DNA of 64,000 bases from Corydoras sp. C115 (Eukaryota; Chordata; Actinopteri; Siluriformes; Callichthyidae): NCBI GenBank assembly GCA_019802505.1, contig JAFMOC010000007.1:10984001-11048000 (forward strand), in the 5' to 3' direction. Under the pieces are notes generated by a model. It was not told where the DNA came from. It saw only the letters and a program-made list of their open reading frames with translations, and did no database searches. A program made the translations under genes and the position numbers. This document shows positions 33,860 through 46,809 of the stretch, piece after piece; within the stretch, counting starts at the first letter, position 1; every line of letters begins with the position of its first letter.

Positions 33860-36800
33860 GTCCATCATGATTGAAGAATGTTTTGTAGCCCTAACGTATT
33901 CTTCACACAGGTTCCTCTCAAAGTCCTGACTGATAAACAACTTTACACACAATCACATAAGCACAATGGGCCACTGGAACTCCATGGATGCTTCAACTAC
34001 ACCGCAATTTGCATCTATGTGAGACTGTTGTATGGCTGCAGTTCTCATGTACATTTGAGTGCCTTAGGGGAAACATCATGAATAGAGAAGGTGAGGATAC
34101 CAGGACTGCACAAACATGGTAGGGTGCAGGTGCACAAGATAACATCTGCTTTAATAGAGTTGCCAGCGTAAGCAAGCTAATCTTATCCTTGCAAAATAGA
34201 AGCAAATACCAGATAATGGAATTTCCCACAATGTTATGAAAGTTCTGTGAAAATGCTAGAAAAGCAGACTGCAGTGATTTTTCCAAGTAGTTTATAATAA
34301 TTAAAAGAAGACAAGACCAGTGCTTTTTGTACACATGCTAAAACAGAGTGGCTTAATATAGAGTATAACTTTGTTCTTTATTTTATGTCAGCATGAAAAG
34401 CAGATAACATTGAACAAAACTGGTATACAGCTTTAAGAATGCATGGAAAATATTACCTACAGCATTAATAGTGAAATTAAAATGAAGACCCATACACAAC
34501 AGTAAACAAGCTTTCGACCAACATATTTTCAGTGAGTTTCATATACCATTATATATATATCATCAAACATGTTTCAGAGGTTAGTCAAAATGCAAGTATC
34601 CTGCTGATCCGTCTGACCCTGCGCCAGGGTGACTAAAAGCATGCAGGAAATGCCTCGGCAAGACTTCCTTTTCTGTTGTAGCTATTTGCACTTCATTGAA
34701 AAAATAACCTCAAGGTGAACGCAGAATGCTGGACTGAAGCTGGACAAAAAACTCTTAGACATCTTAGATCTACTAAGGTTGGACAAGGATCTGGAGAAAA
34801 AGAAATAAGGGGAAGACAAATGTCCAGAGTTAGACTTTCCTTTCCTTTCGATTTCGTATGAATTGTTTGTTCAGTATTAAGATTCCTTTGTTGTATTTAA
34901 AAATTCAGAGACAGCTTCTCAATACCTACACTAACTATTTCCATAGTATGGTGATAAAAGAATAAAGAAAATATCCTGCATTTTGCATGCATGAGAATGT
35001 GCCTGAAGAGTTTTTCCACACTTTTGTTTTAAAATCCATGGCTTGTTGCAATTTTAGGCCTAATTTGGGGTCTGACTGCACACATTGAAGCACCCAAGAC
35101 AACAGACTGTGATAATTACAGTAATTTGTCTATCTCATAAAAATAATATACTGTTAATCACCTCTACCAATTTACGGTAGTTACCCACAAGTTATCAAGT
35201 TAATGTATTTCAGTGCTTTATTCAAATACATTATCTTGGCTTATTTCATATCATGTCAGCAGAAGTGCTGCCAGTATTACAAGCTTGCAGAGCAGGTCTA
35301 CAGATGCACATGGGCTAGTCCTGCAGACTGTGCAGGGGCGTGACGCTCCCAATGGGATGTGCCCAGGGGGCAAGTAAAAACAACTGCACAGGTTTCTCAC
35401 ACTGTAACCCTGTATTCCCTGGCCTCATAGTCAGGAAACAGGATAATTTCCTCAACAACCTTACCACTTTCTTTGGTCCTGGGGCTGTTGAGCTATAGAA
35501 AAGTTGCACATAAGGAGCCTTTAGACACCAAAAGGGTCCTGGCTGGTGATAAGAAAGGCATGACTAACATCAACTATCTAAGGATGTTCTCATGTGTCAC
35601 TGACATTGAGCAACAAACATCTCATCAGCGGGTGGTTTTTAAGGCAGTAATGTGTAATTTGTAAACCAAGAGAGCACATTATTTTTAATATTATTCATTA
35701 ATTCTAAGCTGTTTCTTCTAATTAGTATCATACAGGGTGGAGACTATTCCAGCTCTCTTTGGGTGAAAGTTGGGTAAACACTATTGTCAGGTTGCTAGTT
35801 CATTTACAGGGTAGTCCCACAAACCCATTGCTAAAGTTTAGTATTTTTTGTTTAAGTAACATAAGTATTTAAACTATGGGAGCTCACATAGACCTAGAGC
35901 TCACATTTTTAAAACACGTCACTTTTCTTTTCTTTTTTTTTTTTTTTTTAAAGTGCTATTTACCTACATAATTGTCTGTTGTTTGGGTTTTGAATAATAT
36001 ATTTATATACAATGTTTTTTTAACGTAATATAAGTCAAGAAGGGGTACAAATTATGTCATTATTTTAATTATCTATCATTACTGCTGTTGACTGTAATTC
36101 TGCACATCTTTCTACAGTACTTTTACAAAATAGAAAAAAACATTAATTTCATAAATCACTGCATTTGATTGAAGTGCTATTTTGACATAGCAGCGTAACT
36201 AATTCTGAGTAATTGAGGCATCAACTGAAAGGGACAACTCAAAAAACAAAAGTGAGGAGTTCAACTGGTAAAGAATGTGGAGAAACAGGTGTCAATTTTG
36301 TCCATTATTTGGAGCAAAGGGATGGTAAATGCTGCACATTTTGGTTATAGTGCCTTTTTCTGAAATAGTGAGAGGAAAAGGTCTATTTCTTTGATTACAT
36401 TCGAAAAGAGAAACAACACATAAAGAAGTGCAGCAAATAATAAGATGCTCAGCTAATATTATCTCAAATCTCAAAAGTGTCTTAATTAAAACCTAAAAGA
36501 CGCAGAAGCTCTTGAACCTTCTTGAAACTCTATAAAGTAACTGAACAATATTCCTCTTTTAGTGAAGTGGAAATAATATTCAAATAAAATATTTAATTAC
36601 TTAAGTATTTACATATACATATTTGCTTTGTCCCCAGTGTTCCAAATTTTAGTTACAAAGCTTCTGTTTTTTCCTTATCTCATATGATTGTGGTTACAAA
36701 TTAGACGCAGAGTACAAATGTCAGTTCAGGGGTTACACTGGGTGTGTGGTCTGAGTTTAGAAAGCAAGATACGTTGTAAATGGGATAAGAGACCGAAATC

Positions 36801-39800
36801 CAAAACAGACACAGATCAGTCCCAGAGATCAGGGGGTTAAAAGGTCTTAGGGTGGACAAAAGAGGCGTGTTAGCTTCATTCCGTAGGAAAAGCACACAAT
36901 AGCTGGAAAGACACTAGGAACAACCTACAGCTAAACAATGCTTAGAAACTGCAAAATGAGAATTTGTCATCACAAAGATTAATCTGTTAATGTGTAATTC
37001 TGTGTAGTCCTATCACTGTGCAGTGCTGTCTTGCTGCGTAAACTTGAGAACTTTTCTTTCTTTCTGTTCAAAAGAACTTGTTTTGTGCCATCAAAACAAC
37101 ATGGGAACCTAATCTCCCCTAAAGCTGCCTCAAAAGAAGCACCAGCTTTCTACCCAGGGAACGAAGAGAAGGGGAAAAATGCTATGCCTATGTTAAATGA
37201 GCCGGTTGTACTGTGACTCTTTAATGTGTGCAAGCTTTTCAGGATAGTGAAAAAATGGAGACACAAAAGGCCTCTTTTTCAGAGGGAGAAAGTGCTTTGC
37301 TGTCGACACTCTCGTTTCACAACACTCATTCAGCATCTGCTGCACCACGAAATGACACTGCCCTAGATCTCTTAGCAACACTTGTGCACTCTGTATTGGA
37401 TTATTCACATGCTTTTGAGACACTGATTGTGAGTTTATGTGTTTGATACAATAGCTAATTACTGTCACTGGTTTTGTACAGATATTAAGATGACAGGGTA
37501 GCATATTAGATCAAGATCTAAAGGATTAAGAATTCAACAAGTGAGCAATGGGATTAGAAAGGTAGCTTTGAGCAGTTCTGTATGTTGTACGCCATCTCTC
37601 TTAAAAACGGAAAAGAAATTATGTTTCACCAAATGCAGGAAGCCTCATGTACAAAGCCAGATATCCAGCTGAGTCCTGTTTAGGGCAACGGAAAATACAT
37701 TTCCTTTAGTGTAGCTTAACTGAGCAGGAAACTCATTTACATCACTCCCCCTTTTTAAGCACATGTTGAAATTTTTGTTCAAATAGTTGAAGGTACTTGT
37801 ACTTGGCTCATATCGCCACTCCACTTCATTTCAAAGAGAAACATTACAGTCTTAATTCCCCTAAATTTTACAGCTTTAACTTCAGCACATTCCTTATAGA
37901 TCCAATCAATGTCTTCTAAACTTTTTTGGCCTCTGTAGTCTACAAGAGTAACACTGTGTTGACACCCATATGTTTTAGTATTAACCAACTAATGAGATCA
38001 AATTGTATTATAATGGTCAGCAAAACCAAATCAGGACTTTTACTTCTATACTTTTCTTGCATGAGTAACATTTATATTGAGTATTGATTTTTTTATTGTA
38101 CAAAACACACTAACACATTACCACTCACTTTGAGGGTCACTGCAGAGCTTCATCCACCACCAAAATGGTGTTTTTTGGACATGAGCCTTACAGAATTAAG
38201 TAAGATGTTAGGCAATAAGTACAATGTAGGTGTAGCTATCAAAGTTGCTGTAGAGCCTCAATAGGTTTCTGTGTTTCTGACCTCCAGTGGACTGGCAACC
38301 TGACTAGGACTTTCCATTCAATTAGTTCAGGTCCTTAAATCTGATTGGCTGAGCTGTTTGTCCAGTTGTGACACTAATGAACACCTCTGATCACTTCACA
38401 TTGGTATCAATGCGTGATATACAATAAATGAATGAAAATCATGAACCATACATGGAAATACAGATTAATTTTAACAGCGAGACGATTCACGATTAGCAGT
38501 AAGACCGCAAGGCCCAAAAAGACAAGGTTTATTGGCATTGAACTCTAATGGTCCACACTGAGCCCCATTAACAACATGTCCAAAGCAGTTAACTTTATAA
38601 TTTTAAATTAATTAAATAATACAAAAACCTTGATCAAGATATCAGTAATCAATCTGGTCTGTTGTTCAGTATGTTAACCATTGGTCCTCAATGCCTTACA
38701 TTGCTAATGATGTTTTCATGAACATACACGAGACACAAGCTCCTGCAGAAATCTGCACACTGGTGCAAACAAAGTTTTCATAGCTGCAAGGGGTTGCACT
38801 AAATGAGATGCTTTTTTCAGTCAGAGAGGTTGCTTTGTGGGTGTCTTTTCTGTTTTGGGTATGTTTGCAATAAAAAAAAAGATTTGTTAAAACTTCTTCC
38901 ACTACAGGAAACTCTAAAAGACTAAAAATACAGGAAGCCATGGACGTTTTATTATCTCAGACATTAAGTATTTCTGCTCCGTCAACACACATTTTATTCT
39001 CTTAAAAGTACTGAGGTCTGTAATTAGAAGGACGCTGGCTTGCAGCAACTATAGGGAAGCAGTTCCAGAGCATTTGTTACTACAAGCACAAGCTCAAACT
39101 GATCTCATCTCCACCATAAAAGAGAAAAACACACCCGCTACTCCTCCCACAAAATACCAGTGACAGGAATATCTCACAATGATGAACATCAACACAGATT
39201 GAAGTTTTGTAGTGTGATGATAAATGTGAAGCATTTGTCAAAAACAGACACAGAAAAAAAAGATATGAACATGTTTAAACGTGACGGAAGATGTGATCCA
39301 AGCTTCCTGTGTTTGTTATACACTGCAGCTGGGGGGGGCACATTTAAAAAAAAGTCTCATTAATAACAGTATTTGATGTTAAAGGATTTAGAAATACTAA
39401 TTTTAGTATCATTCATCTGAAGTTAATGCAACTAGCATAACCGAATGATAGTGATCCATCAGTTTCATCTTCATGCCACATGGTGGTAATGTATCATTGA
39501 ATGAAATGACTTTCTGATGCTCATCAGCCTGTAAACTGTGCAACCATCTGCTAAGTGTCTGAATTCCATCACTGACGTGTGCTGTTACCACAATGTACAC
39601 TGATGCCCATATTCCATTTGCTAATGTTCACAGGAAAAGCCTGATGCCTAATGTAAAGTGTTTCACGGATGGATAAGACCAAAACAGAGTTTTGGATCAA
39701 ATTAGAGGTTTTATGTTTGGAAAGAGAAATATAGTGCAAAACATAAAGCACCTTTAAAATATAAAATAAAAAAACCTATAAAATAAACTAGGTCAGAATG

Positions 39801-40269
39801 GTGATCTAAGTTCTAATGGACACCAGGAAGGTCTAAAGGAGAATATTGGGTAATATGTTCAAAAAACACATTTTAAAAGTTGGCCAAAAAGCCAGTTAAT
39901 GACCTGAAAAAGATAAGTCACCCATCAAAGAGCAGAAAAAAAGAATCAAGTTAATGTTTCAGAAAGGTCATGTTCCAGTCCTGACCTTAAAACTAAAGTA
40001 AACAGTTCATGTGGAGAAACCCACCATCTTGAAGGTACAGAATAAAGAATTTGAACTCCTGCATGCTGAATAAAAAGACTGATGAAAAGTTTCCAACAAT
40101 GTTTAGCTTCAGTTATTGCTGCATATTAAAACAAATTAAAACACTTAAAGCTTAACATACTTCTTTCATTCCCATGTAATACTGGATCTGTAAAAATACT
40201 CTACTAAAGTATAATATTCTTATTTGTTTCAATTAAATTTCAGTTCATATTCTTGCAGAACACATTTCA
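32646..40269. other. intergenic, no gene seen
   Basis: About 7.6 kb of AT-rich DNA with a long (AT)n tract at 33783-33854 and T-rich runs near 35930. The short open frames have no recognisable domain or splice context. Confidence 0.5.
33783..33854. repeat. (AT)36 microsatellite
   Basis: An uninterrupted AT run. Confidence 0.95.
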
Positions 40270-40274
40270 TCATG

Positions 40275-40516
40275 TATTTTTCTCTAATCCTGTACTAGGG
40301 TTTTGGGGAAGGGTTTGCCATGCCATGACAGTAGACCGATTAATGGTTAGGCACACAACATATGCCAATACATGGTTATGCCAATTCTATCCATGTTTTT
40401 GGACTGCGAGTTGAAACTGGAAAGCCTAGATAAAATCCACATGGAAACACAGATAAAACATAAAAACTCCACCCAGATTGGAATTTGTACTTGTGTGCCA
40501 CCGTGCTGCCCTTCAT
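40275..40516 (-). mobile_element. SINE-A copy, diverged
   Basis: CCATGTTTTTGGACTG, ACTCCACCCAGATTGG and GTGCCACCGTGCTGCCC are kept; the B box and part of the 3' body are degraded. Confidence 0.55.
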
Positions 40517-40704
40517 GCACAACTATTACTTTCACTTTATGGTTGCTTATGAGAGTAGCTTTTGCAATAGCCTTTTAAATTTCCCATTTACTACAGACAA
40601 CCAACAGTCAGTACTTTATTTTTTTAAAAGATAGATACAATACATTTTCAAACGTGATTTTTTTGTCTTTGTCTTTTTGTATTGAATAGCAAATGTCAAC
40701 TAGA

Positions 40705-40982
40705 AAGGAAAGTATGTTTCGGGTGCTGGGCAGATACACCCAGGACAGGGTGCCAATCTATCGCTGGGCACACACTCACTCACACAGAAACACACACATA
40801 CACACTCTATATGGGGCAATTTGGAGAATTCAATTCACCTTGATCCATGTTTTTGAGCTGTGGGAGGAAACCAGAGAACCCGGAGGAAACCCACGCGGAC
40901 ACAGGGAGAACATGGAAACTTCACCCAGATGGGGATTCGAACCGGGAATCCCTAGTGCTGAGAGGAGAACATGCCAACCACA
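40705..40982 (-). mobile_element. SINE-A copy, tail missing
   Basis: Body from GGGTGCTGGGCAGATACACC to the head side GAGAACATGCCAACCAC. The (ATGA)n tail is absent. Confidence 0.7.
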
Positions 40983-41035
40983 GCATTAATAAGTATTATT
41001 AATAAGATTAATAATTATTAATAAAATTAATAAGT

Positions 41036-41074
41036 AAGGCGAACGTGCTAACCACTAAGCCACCGTGCCGCCCC
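41036..41074 (-). mobile_element. SINE-A head fragment
   Basis: AGGCGAACGTGCTAACCACT and GCCACCGTGCCGCCC only. It overlaps in content with the head of the preceding copy, so it belongs to a second insertion and does not continue that copy. An AT-rich TTAATAA stretch lies between them. Confidence 0.6.
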
Positions 41075-41081
41075 CAAAAAA

Positions 41082-41700
41082 AAGACTGAAAAAGAAAAAA
41101 CAACCAAAAAAAACAAAAAAAAAACAAAAATAAAATGCTAAATATGCTAATGTGAAGAACATGGCAAACTTCCAATAGTTGACGATGGCTAAGCAAATAG
41201 TACGAACAACTAAAATAAAAAGGAAAAGAAAAGAAAAAAACTAAACAAAAAAAAAAACTAAAAAAAAAGCTAACTATGCTAATGTGGGGAACATGCCAAA
41301 CTTTCAATAGTTGACGATGGCTAACCAAACCAAATGTTGACAAAAAGCTAACCAAAACAATGAATAATTCAAATAAAAAGGTAAAAAAAACAAAAACAAT
41401 AAACATTAAAAAACAAGCAAAAACCAAAACCTATGGTAATGTGGAGAACATGCCAAATTTCCAAATGTTGACAGTGGCTAACCAAAAGGATAAGCAAAAA
41501 GACTTAGAAGGAAGAAAATGAAAAAAATAAAAATAAAAACCTGTAAAGTTGTTGGAAATTCAAAAAATGCTAACATGCTAATGTGGAGAACATGCCAAAC
41601 TTCCAAATCTCAACAAAAGCTCAACAAAAGAATGAACAACTGAGATTTAGAGGAAAGAAAAGAAAAAAAGAAAGAAAAACCTGTAAAACTGAGTGAAAGT
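41082..41700. repeat. tandem repeat cluster 1 (unit ~133-161 bp)
   Basis: Four degenerate units at about 41134, 41267, 41428 and 41567. Each contains TATGCTAATGTGGAGAACAT, a GCCAAACTTCC word, GTTGACGATGGCTAACC and an A-rich stretch. Cluster 2 at 45995-47110 has the same unit in the same orientation. Confidence 0.8.
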
Positions 41701-44700
41701 CAACAAAAACATATTTCTTTTCCTTAAGTCACCCAATAATCTTAATAGTAAATTATTAATACAACCTACATCAAAATAAACTACACACAGATAATAAATC
41801 AAGCACCTAAAACCCTTAATAAAGTTTAAACCAAATAAGTATATTTCCTTAAATAACCAAATAGTTTACCCCATCAGTCTGTTTTAAAAATATATACCAC
41901 AAATAGATGTACACTATTAACACAAGCAGGCATTTGTCATATAGTCTGTGGAAAAAAAAAAAAAAACATTCACTAACCTTATTTAGACAGGGATGACCGC
42001 ACTGGATTTGGCTCCTCAATCAGTATGATGCGCTGGCAGCTGAATGCTTGTCTGGTCCTCTCCTTGGTCAGACTCTCATTTACCATAAGTGGAAACATCA
42101 AAGTTCAAATTTCAATATCTTATAAACACACTGAGCGCAATAAGCCATTCAGTTTGATTCAGACATCTAACAACTGGTCATTCTTATCAACAATTTCCCC
42201 CTCTCCTTTAAACACCAAATTATGCATTTTCGGCACCAATTCAGTACCTTAATTCACCCAATAATATAATAATATTATTATATTATATAAATATCATAAT
42301 AATAATAGTAAATTCTCAATACACCTTAGAACAAAATTAATTCATTCATTCATTATCTTCCGCTTTATCCTCTATTAGGGTCGCGGCAGAGTTCCCCATG
42401 CCCATCCAGGGGAGAACGTCTCGGGCAGATACACCCAGGACAGGGCGCCAACCTATCGCTGGGCAGAACAAAATTAAATTCTAAATTAATATTCTCAACC
42501 TTGGCTTATATATTATATACCTATTGATTAGGCATGTAACGGTACGATTATTTCACAGTTCAGTACAAATTCGGTACAGCGGTGGTGGGGGGGGTGTTTT
42601 TTTTTCATTATTTTTATTATTATTATTATTCTCAAGAAATATTATACCTTAAGTCACCCAATAATCTTAATAGTAAATTGTGTTTACTGCCTACATTAAA
42701 ATAAACTACACACCAAATAAATACATTCCCTTTATTAACTAAATTGTTTACCCGGTCAGTCTGTTGCCAAGCTCCTTTTGAAAAGTAAACAGAAAAAAAA
42801 AAAAAAAAAAAAAAACAGAAATAGATGAACTCAACTAATACCAAATTGACTACAAATAGGTGTATTTACATATATGTAGAAAGCAGGCATTTGCCAGAGA
42901 GTTTGTGGAGAATAAAAAAAAACATACACTAACCTTATTTAGACTGGGATGACTGCACTGGATTTGGCTCCTCAATCAGAATGATGCACTGTGGAAACAC
43001 ATCAAAATTCTAAATTTTATGAACACACTGAGCACAATTAGTCATTCGGTTTGATTCGGACATTATCTACCAACTCAGCTCATTTTTATCAACAGAACTT
43101 ACTCCATACTTATGCACACAACATTTTTACTAACTACAACACACACTTCTTGGGGGCTCATATAAATTAGCCAATTAGAAATCCCCTGTAAGAAGCTCAT
43201 AGATCTTAAATATAAAAGTCCCTTGAAAGAGGTTCATTCACCTATTTAAGTCCTCTGTCATGGGCTCATATGTAATATTCTAATAAGTCCTCTTATCAGG
43301 TGATTATACTGTATGTGTTATAAATTGATTTGTCCACCCAAAGAAATGTTTATTGAAAAAACTGTCCTAAAGAACACTTTTATATATACTTTATACATAC
43401 GTATTAAATTCTATATTCATTGTCTCAATCTTGGCTTATGCACCTATTAGGGGTGTAACAGTACACAAAATTCACGGTTCAGTTCACACCGTGGTATAGA
43501 CCTCACGGTTTGGTACCAATCCAGTACCTTAAGTCACCCAATAATCTCAATAGTAAATTCTTGATACGGTTTAAATCAAAATGAACCTTACACAGATAAT
43601 AAAATGCATACTTGAGACCCTTAACTTTATTTAAACAAAAAAAGAGAATATTTCCTTAATTATCTGAAAAGTTTACACCAAATTATACATTTTCTCCATA
43701 AATAAAGAAATTTTACTTCATTTCATTCTAGCAACACTTCAAATATTAATAGGCATTCTGTCCATACTTATGCACACAAACCACTTTTACTAACGACAAA
43801 ACAACCTTCTTGGGGGCTCATAAATTAGCCAATTAGAAATCCCCTGGAAGAAGCTCAGATTTTAACTAAAAAGTCCCTTGAAAGAGGTTCATTCACCTAT
43901 TTAAGTCCTCTGTCATGGGCTCATGCATTTTATTCTAAGCAACGTCCTCTTATCAGGGGCTTATATGTGTTATAAATTGACTTGTCCCCCAATGAAAGGT
44001 TTATTGAAAAAAACGTCCTCATAATACTTGATACATACTATTCATTTTTTCAATTTTAGCTTACATACCTATTAATTAGGGGTGTAACAGAAAACAAAAT
44101 TAATGGACCTCAGTACGAATTCGGTATAGTGGTGTGTTTTTTTCCTTAAGTCCCAGATAATACATCAGTCAGCTAAAAACCTTAATAAAATTTAAACCAA
44201 ATAAGTATATTTCCTTTAATAACCAAATAGTTTACCCCATCAGTCTGTTTAAAAATATATACCACAAATAGACATACTCTATTAACACCACATTGACTAC
44301 AAATAAGTGTATATACATATACTCAAGTTATTTTTAACAATTATTATTTCCACCTATAAACATGAAATTATAGTTTCTCCTTAAGGACAAATATTTTCTA
44401 GAATCACTTAACAAACTACCTAATACTAACAACAAAACAACCTTCTTGGGGGCTCATATAAATTAGCCAATTAGAAATCCCCTGGAAGAAGCTCATAGAT
44501 TTTAATTAAAAAGTCCCTTGAAAGAGGTTCATTCACCTATTTAAGTCCTCCGTCATGGGCTCATGCGTTTTATTCTAAGCAACGTCCTCTTACCAGGGGC
44601 TTATATGCATTATTATTATATTTGTCCCCCAAAGAAAGTTTTATTGAAAAAATACATCCTCATAAAGAGGTTAATTTAAAATTTTACAATGATATTCACA

Positions 44701-44890
44701 ACCTTAGCCTCTGGACCTTACGATTTTTTTTATTCAGGAGTACTTGTATCAAATGCTTTAAAGCAGGGTTCACCATCGCTGCATAGTAATCAGTATCCTA
44801 TATTAATCCCCGCAGGTAAATACATATGCTCTATATGTTGCAAAATTTCCACAGGTTTAGGAGTATGTGGGAAGGTTGTATAAAGAAACT
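41700..44890. repeat. degenerate tandem array of hAT-like, non-coding sequence
   Basis: Three blocks with CTTCTTGGGGGCTCATA, TTAGCCAATTAGAAATCCCC and GAAAGAGGTTCATTCACC begin at 43147, 43808 and 44444, a period near 640-660 bp. A second recurring block, CTTAAGTCACCCAATAATCT, begins at about 41724, 42649 and 43527. The word GGGGTGTAACAGTACAC with CACGGTTCAGTTCA (around 43447; variants at 42533 and 44078) looks like the terminal repeat of fish hAT-type elements. Confidence 0.7.
42329..42477 (-). mobile_element. 5'-truncated SINE-A with perfect 13-bp target-site duplication
   Basis: AGAACAAAATTAA occurs at 42329-42341 and again at 42465-42477. Only the 3' ~125 bp of the SINE lie between, with an (ATTC)n tail. 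Confidence 0.85.
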
Positions 44891-45002
44891 TAAACAGATA
44901 AATAAGTGTAATGCCGCTTTATTGCGGGATGTCTGCAACGTAACTTAAAATGTGAGGGATTACTGGACATGCTCATTGCTTCAGTAGGATTTGCTCCTGT
45001 CT

Positions 45003-45165
45003 GATTTCCAATCTCAGCGATGGATTGGCGCCCTGTCCTGGGTGTATCTGCCCAGCGCCCGAGACGTTCTCCCCTGGATGGGCATGGGAAACCCCACCGT
45101 GACCCTAATAGAGGATAAAGCGGGAGATAATGAATGAATGAATGAATGAATGATTTCCAATCTCA
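45003..45165 (+). mobile_element. 5'-truncated SINE-A with perfect 14-bp target-site duplication
   Basis: GATTTCCAATCTCA at 45003-45016 and 45152-45165. The insert is the last ~135 bp of the SINE, ending in (ATGA)n. Confidence 0.88.
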
Positions 45166-45616
45166 TAACAAATACAAGGTTTAGTCAATTTAGTGTTCAA
45201 AAGTAACGGAGATTAAGTTTAAGTCGGGTATATGCTTTTAATAAGCTCTGGTTATCGGTACATGAACAAATAAACCTTACAGCTGCAGCACAACGCCAAC
45301 AAAGCGTCCGTGTTCGAACTACCTGCGCTGCTCCAGCGATGTTGTAATTTACAGGGAACCAAAATCCTCCAAAAACGGTTAATGTAAATACAACAGCGTG
45401 TGTAATTTGCGCGGAAGTTTGTCTCTAAACTGGGCTGTACTTAGCATGGCATGCGCAGCAGTGAGTACAGCTAAGGTCCAACTAGCAACTTGGCTGGGAG
45501 TGCAACTCGCCTCCCAATTTTTGGTTCCGCCTTGTGTTACTTGTGTTACTTTTTTTTGCAACAACACGCAATGCAAACATCACACAACAATACAAATGTA
45601 AGGTTTTTATAAGACT

Positions 45617-45700
45617 TTTACATTTACATTTAGTCATTTAGCAGACGCTTTTATCCAAAGCGACTTACAAATGAGAACATTACAAGTCAGAAGTTATGCA
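45617..45700 (-). mobile_element. SINE-B tail fragment
   Basis: CATTTAGCAGACGCTTTTAT and CCAAAGCGACTTACAA, the reverse complement of the SINE-B tail. Confidence 0.65.
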
Positions 45701-46144
45701 GAAAACCAAATACACTGTAAAATCATCAAACCTGATTGTTATTTGATGATTTAAAAAGTATGTTTTGATATACTAAAGTTTCGCTTAAAAGAAATATTCC
45801 TTTGTGTAATACTATATTTATACCCCAGCGAAAAGTGATGAATAACTTATTAAAGGTTCCAAGATACTGTGATCCACTTTATAAACTACAGTAAAAACTA
45901 GAAAGGAAAGTTTGTGAACAAACTTTGAAGAGGCTTCGAAGGGCTGCTGCTGCAAAAAAAAAAAAAAAAAAAAACTACCAAAAAAAAAAAACTACCAAAA
46001 AAAGACTGAAAAAGAAAAAACAACCAAAAAAAACAAAAAAAACGTTAACTATGTTAATGTGGAGAACATGCCAAACTTCCAAAAGTTGACGATGGCTAAC
46101 CAAAAGGACGAACAACTAAAATAAAAAGAAAAAAAGAAAAGATA

Positions 46145-46148
<4 letters not shown>

Positions 46149-46233
<85 letters not shown>
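46149..46233. repeat. (AT)42 microsatellite
   Basis: An uninterrupted AT run inside tandem cluster 2. Confidence 0.95.
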
Positions 46234-46236
<3 letters not shown>

Positions 46237-46463
46237 AATGCTAACTATACTAATGTGGAGAAGATGCCAAACTTCCAAAAGTTGACGATGGCTAACCAAA
46301 AGGACGAACAACTAAAATAAAAAGGAAAAAAAAAAAACTCAAAAACTAAAAAAATGCTAACTATGCTAATGTGGAGAACATGCCAAACTTCCAAAAGTTG
46401 ACGATGGCTAACCAAAAGGACGAACGACTAAAATAAAAAGGAAAAGGAAAAAAAAAAAAAAAA

Positions 46464-46809
46464 AGTTATAAAAGCAGGTGGCTTAGTGGTTAATACGTTC
46501 ACCTCTCAGCACTATGGATTCCTGGTTCGAAGTTTCCATGTTCTCCCCGTGTCCATGTGGGTTTCCTCCGGGTTCTCTGGTTTCCTCTCACAGTCCAAAA
46601 ACATGGATCATGGACCGAGTTCTCCAAATTGCCCCATATAGAGTGTATATGTGTGCGTGTCTGTGCGAGTGAGTGTGTGCCCAGTGATAGATTGGCGCCC
46701 TGTCCTGGGTCTATCTGCCCAGCGCCCAAAATGGCATGGGGAACCCCCCCACGACCCTAATATAGGATAAAGCAGAAGATAATGAATGAATGAATGAAGT
46801 TATAAAAGC
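46464..46809 (+). mobile_element. SINE-A copy with 12-bp target-site duplication
   Basis: AGTTATAAAAGC at both ends (46464-46475, 46798-46809). It inserted in tandem cluster 2. The head starts at GGTGGCTTAGTGG, slightly 5'-truncated. Confidence 0.85.

Noticed and set aside
41008..41427. 139-codon Phe-rich minus-strand frame
   Set aside because: Produced by the A-rich tandem repeat units; low-complexity artefact.
45379..45601. Overlapping frames on both strands with higher GC than the neighbourhood
   Set aside because: Short, no recognised domain; possibly the end of an unidentified repeat, so not called as a gene.
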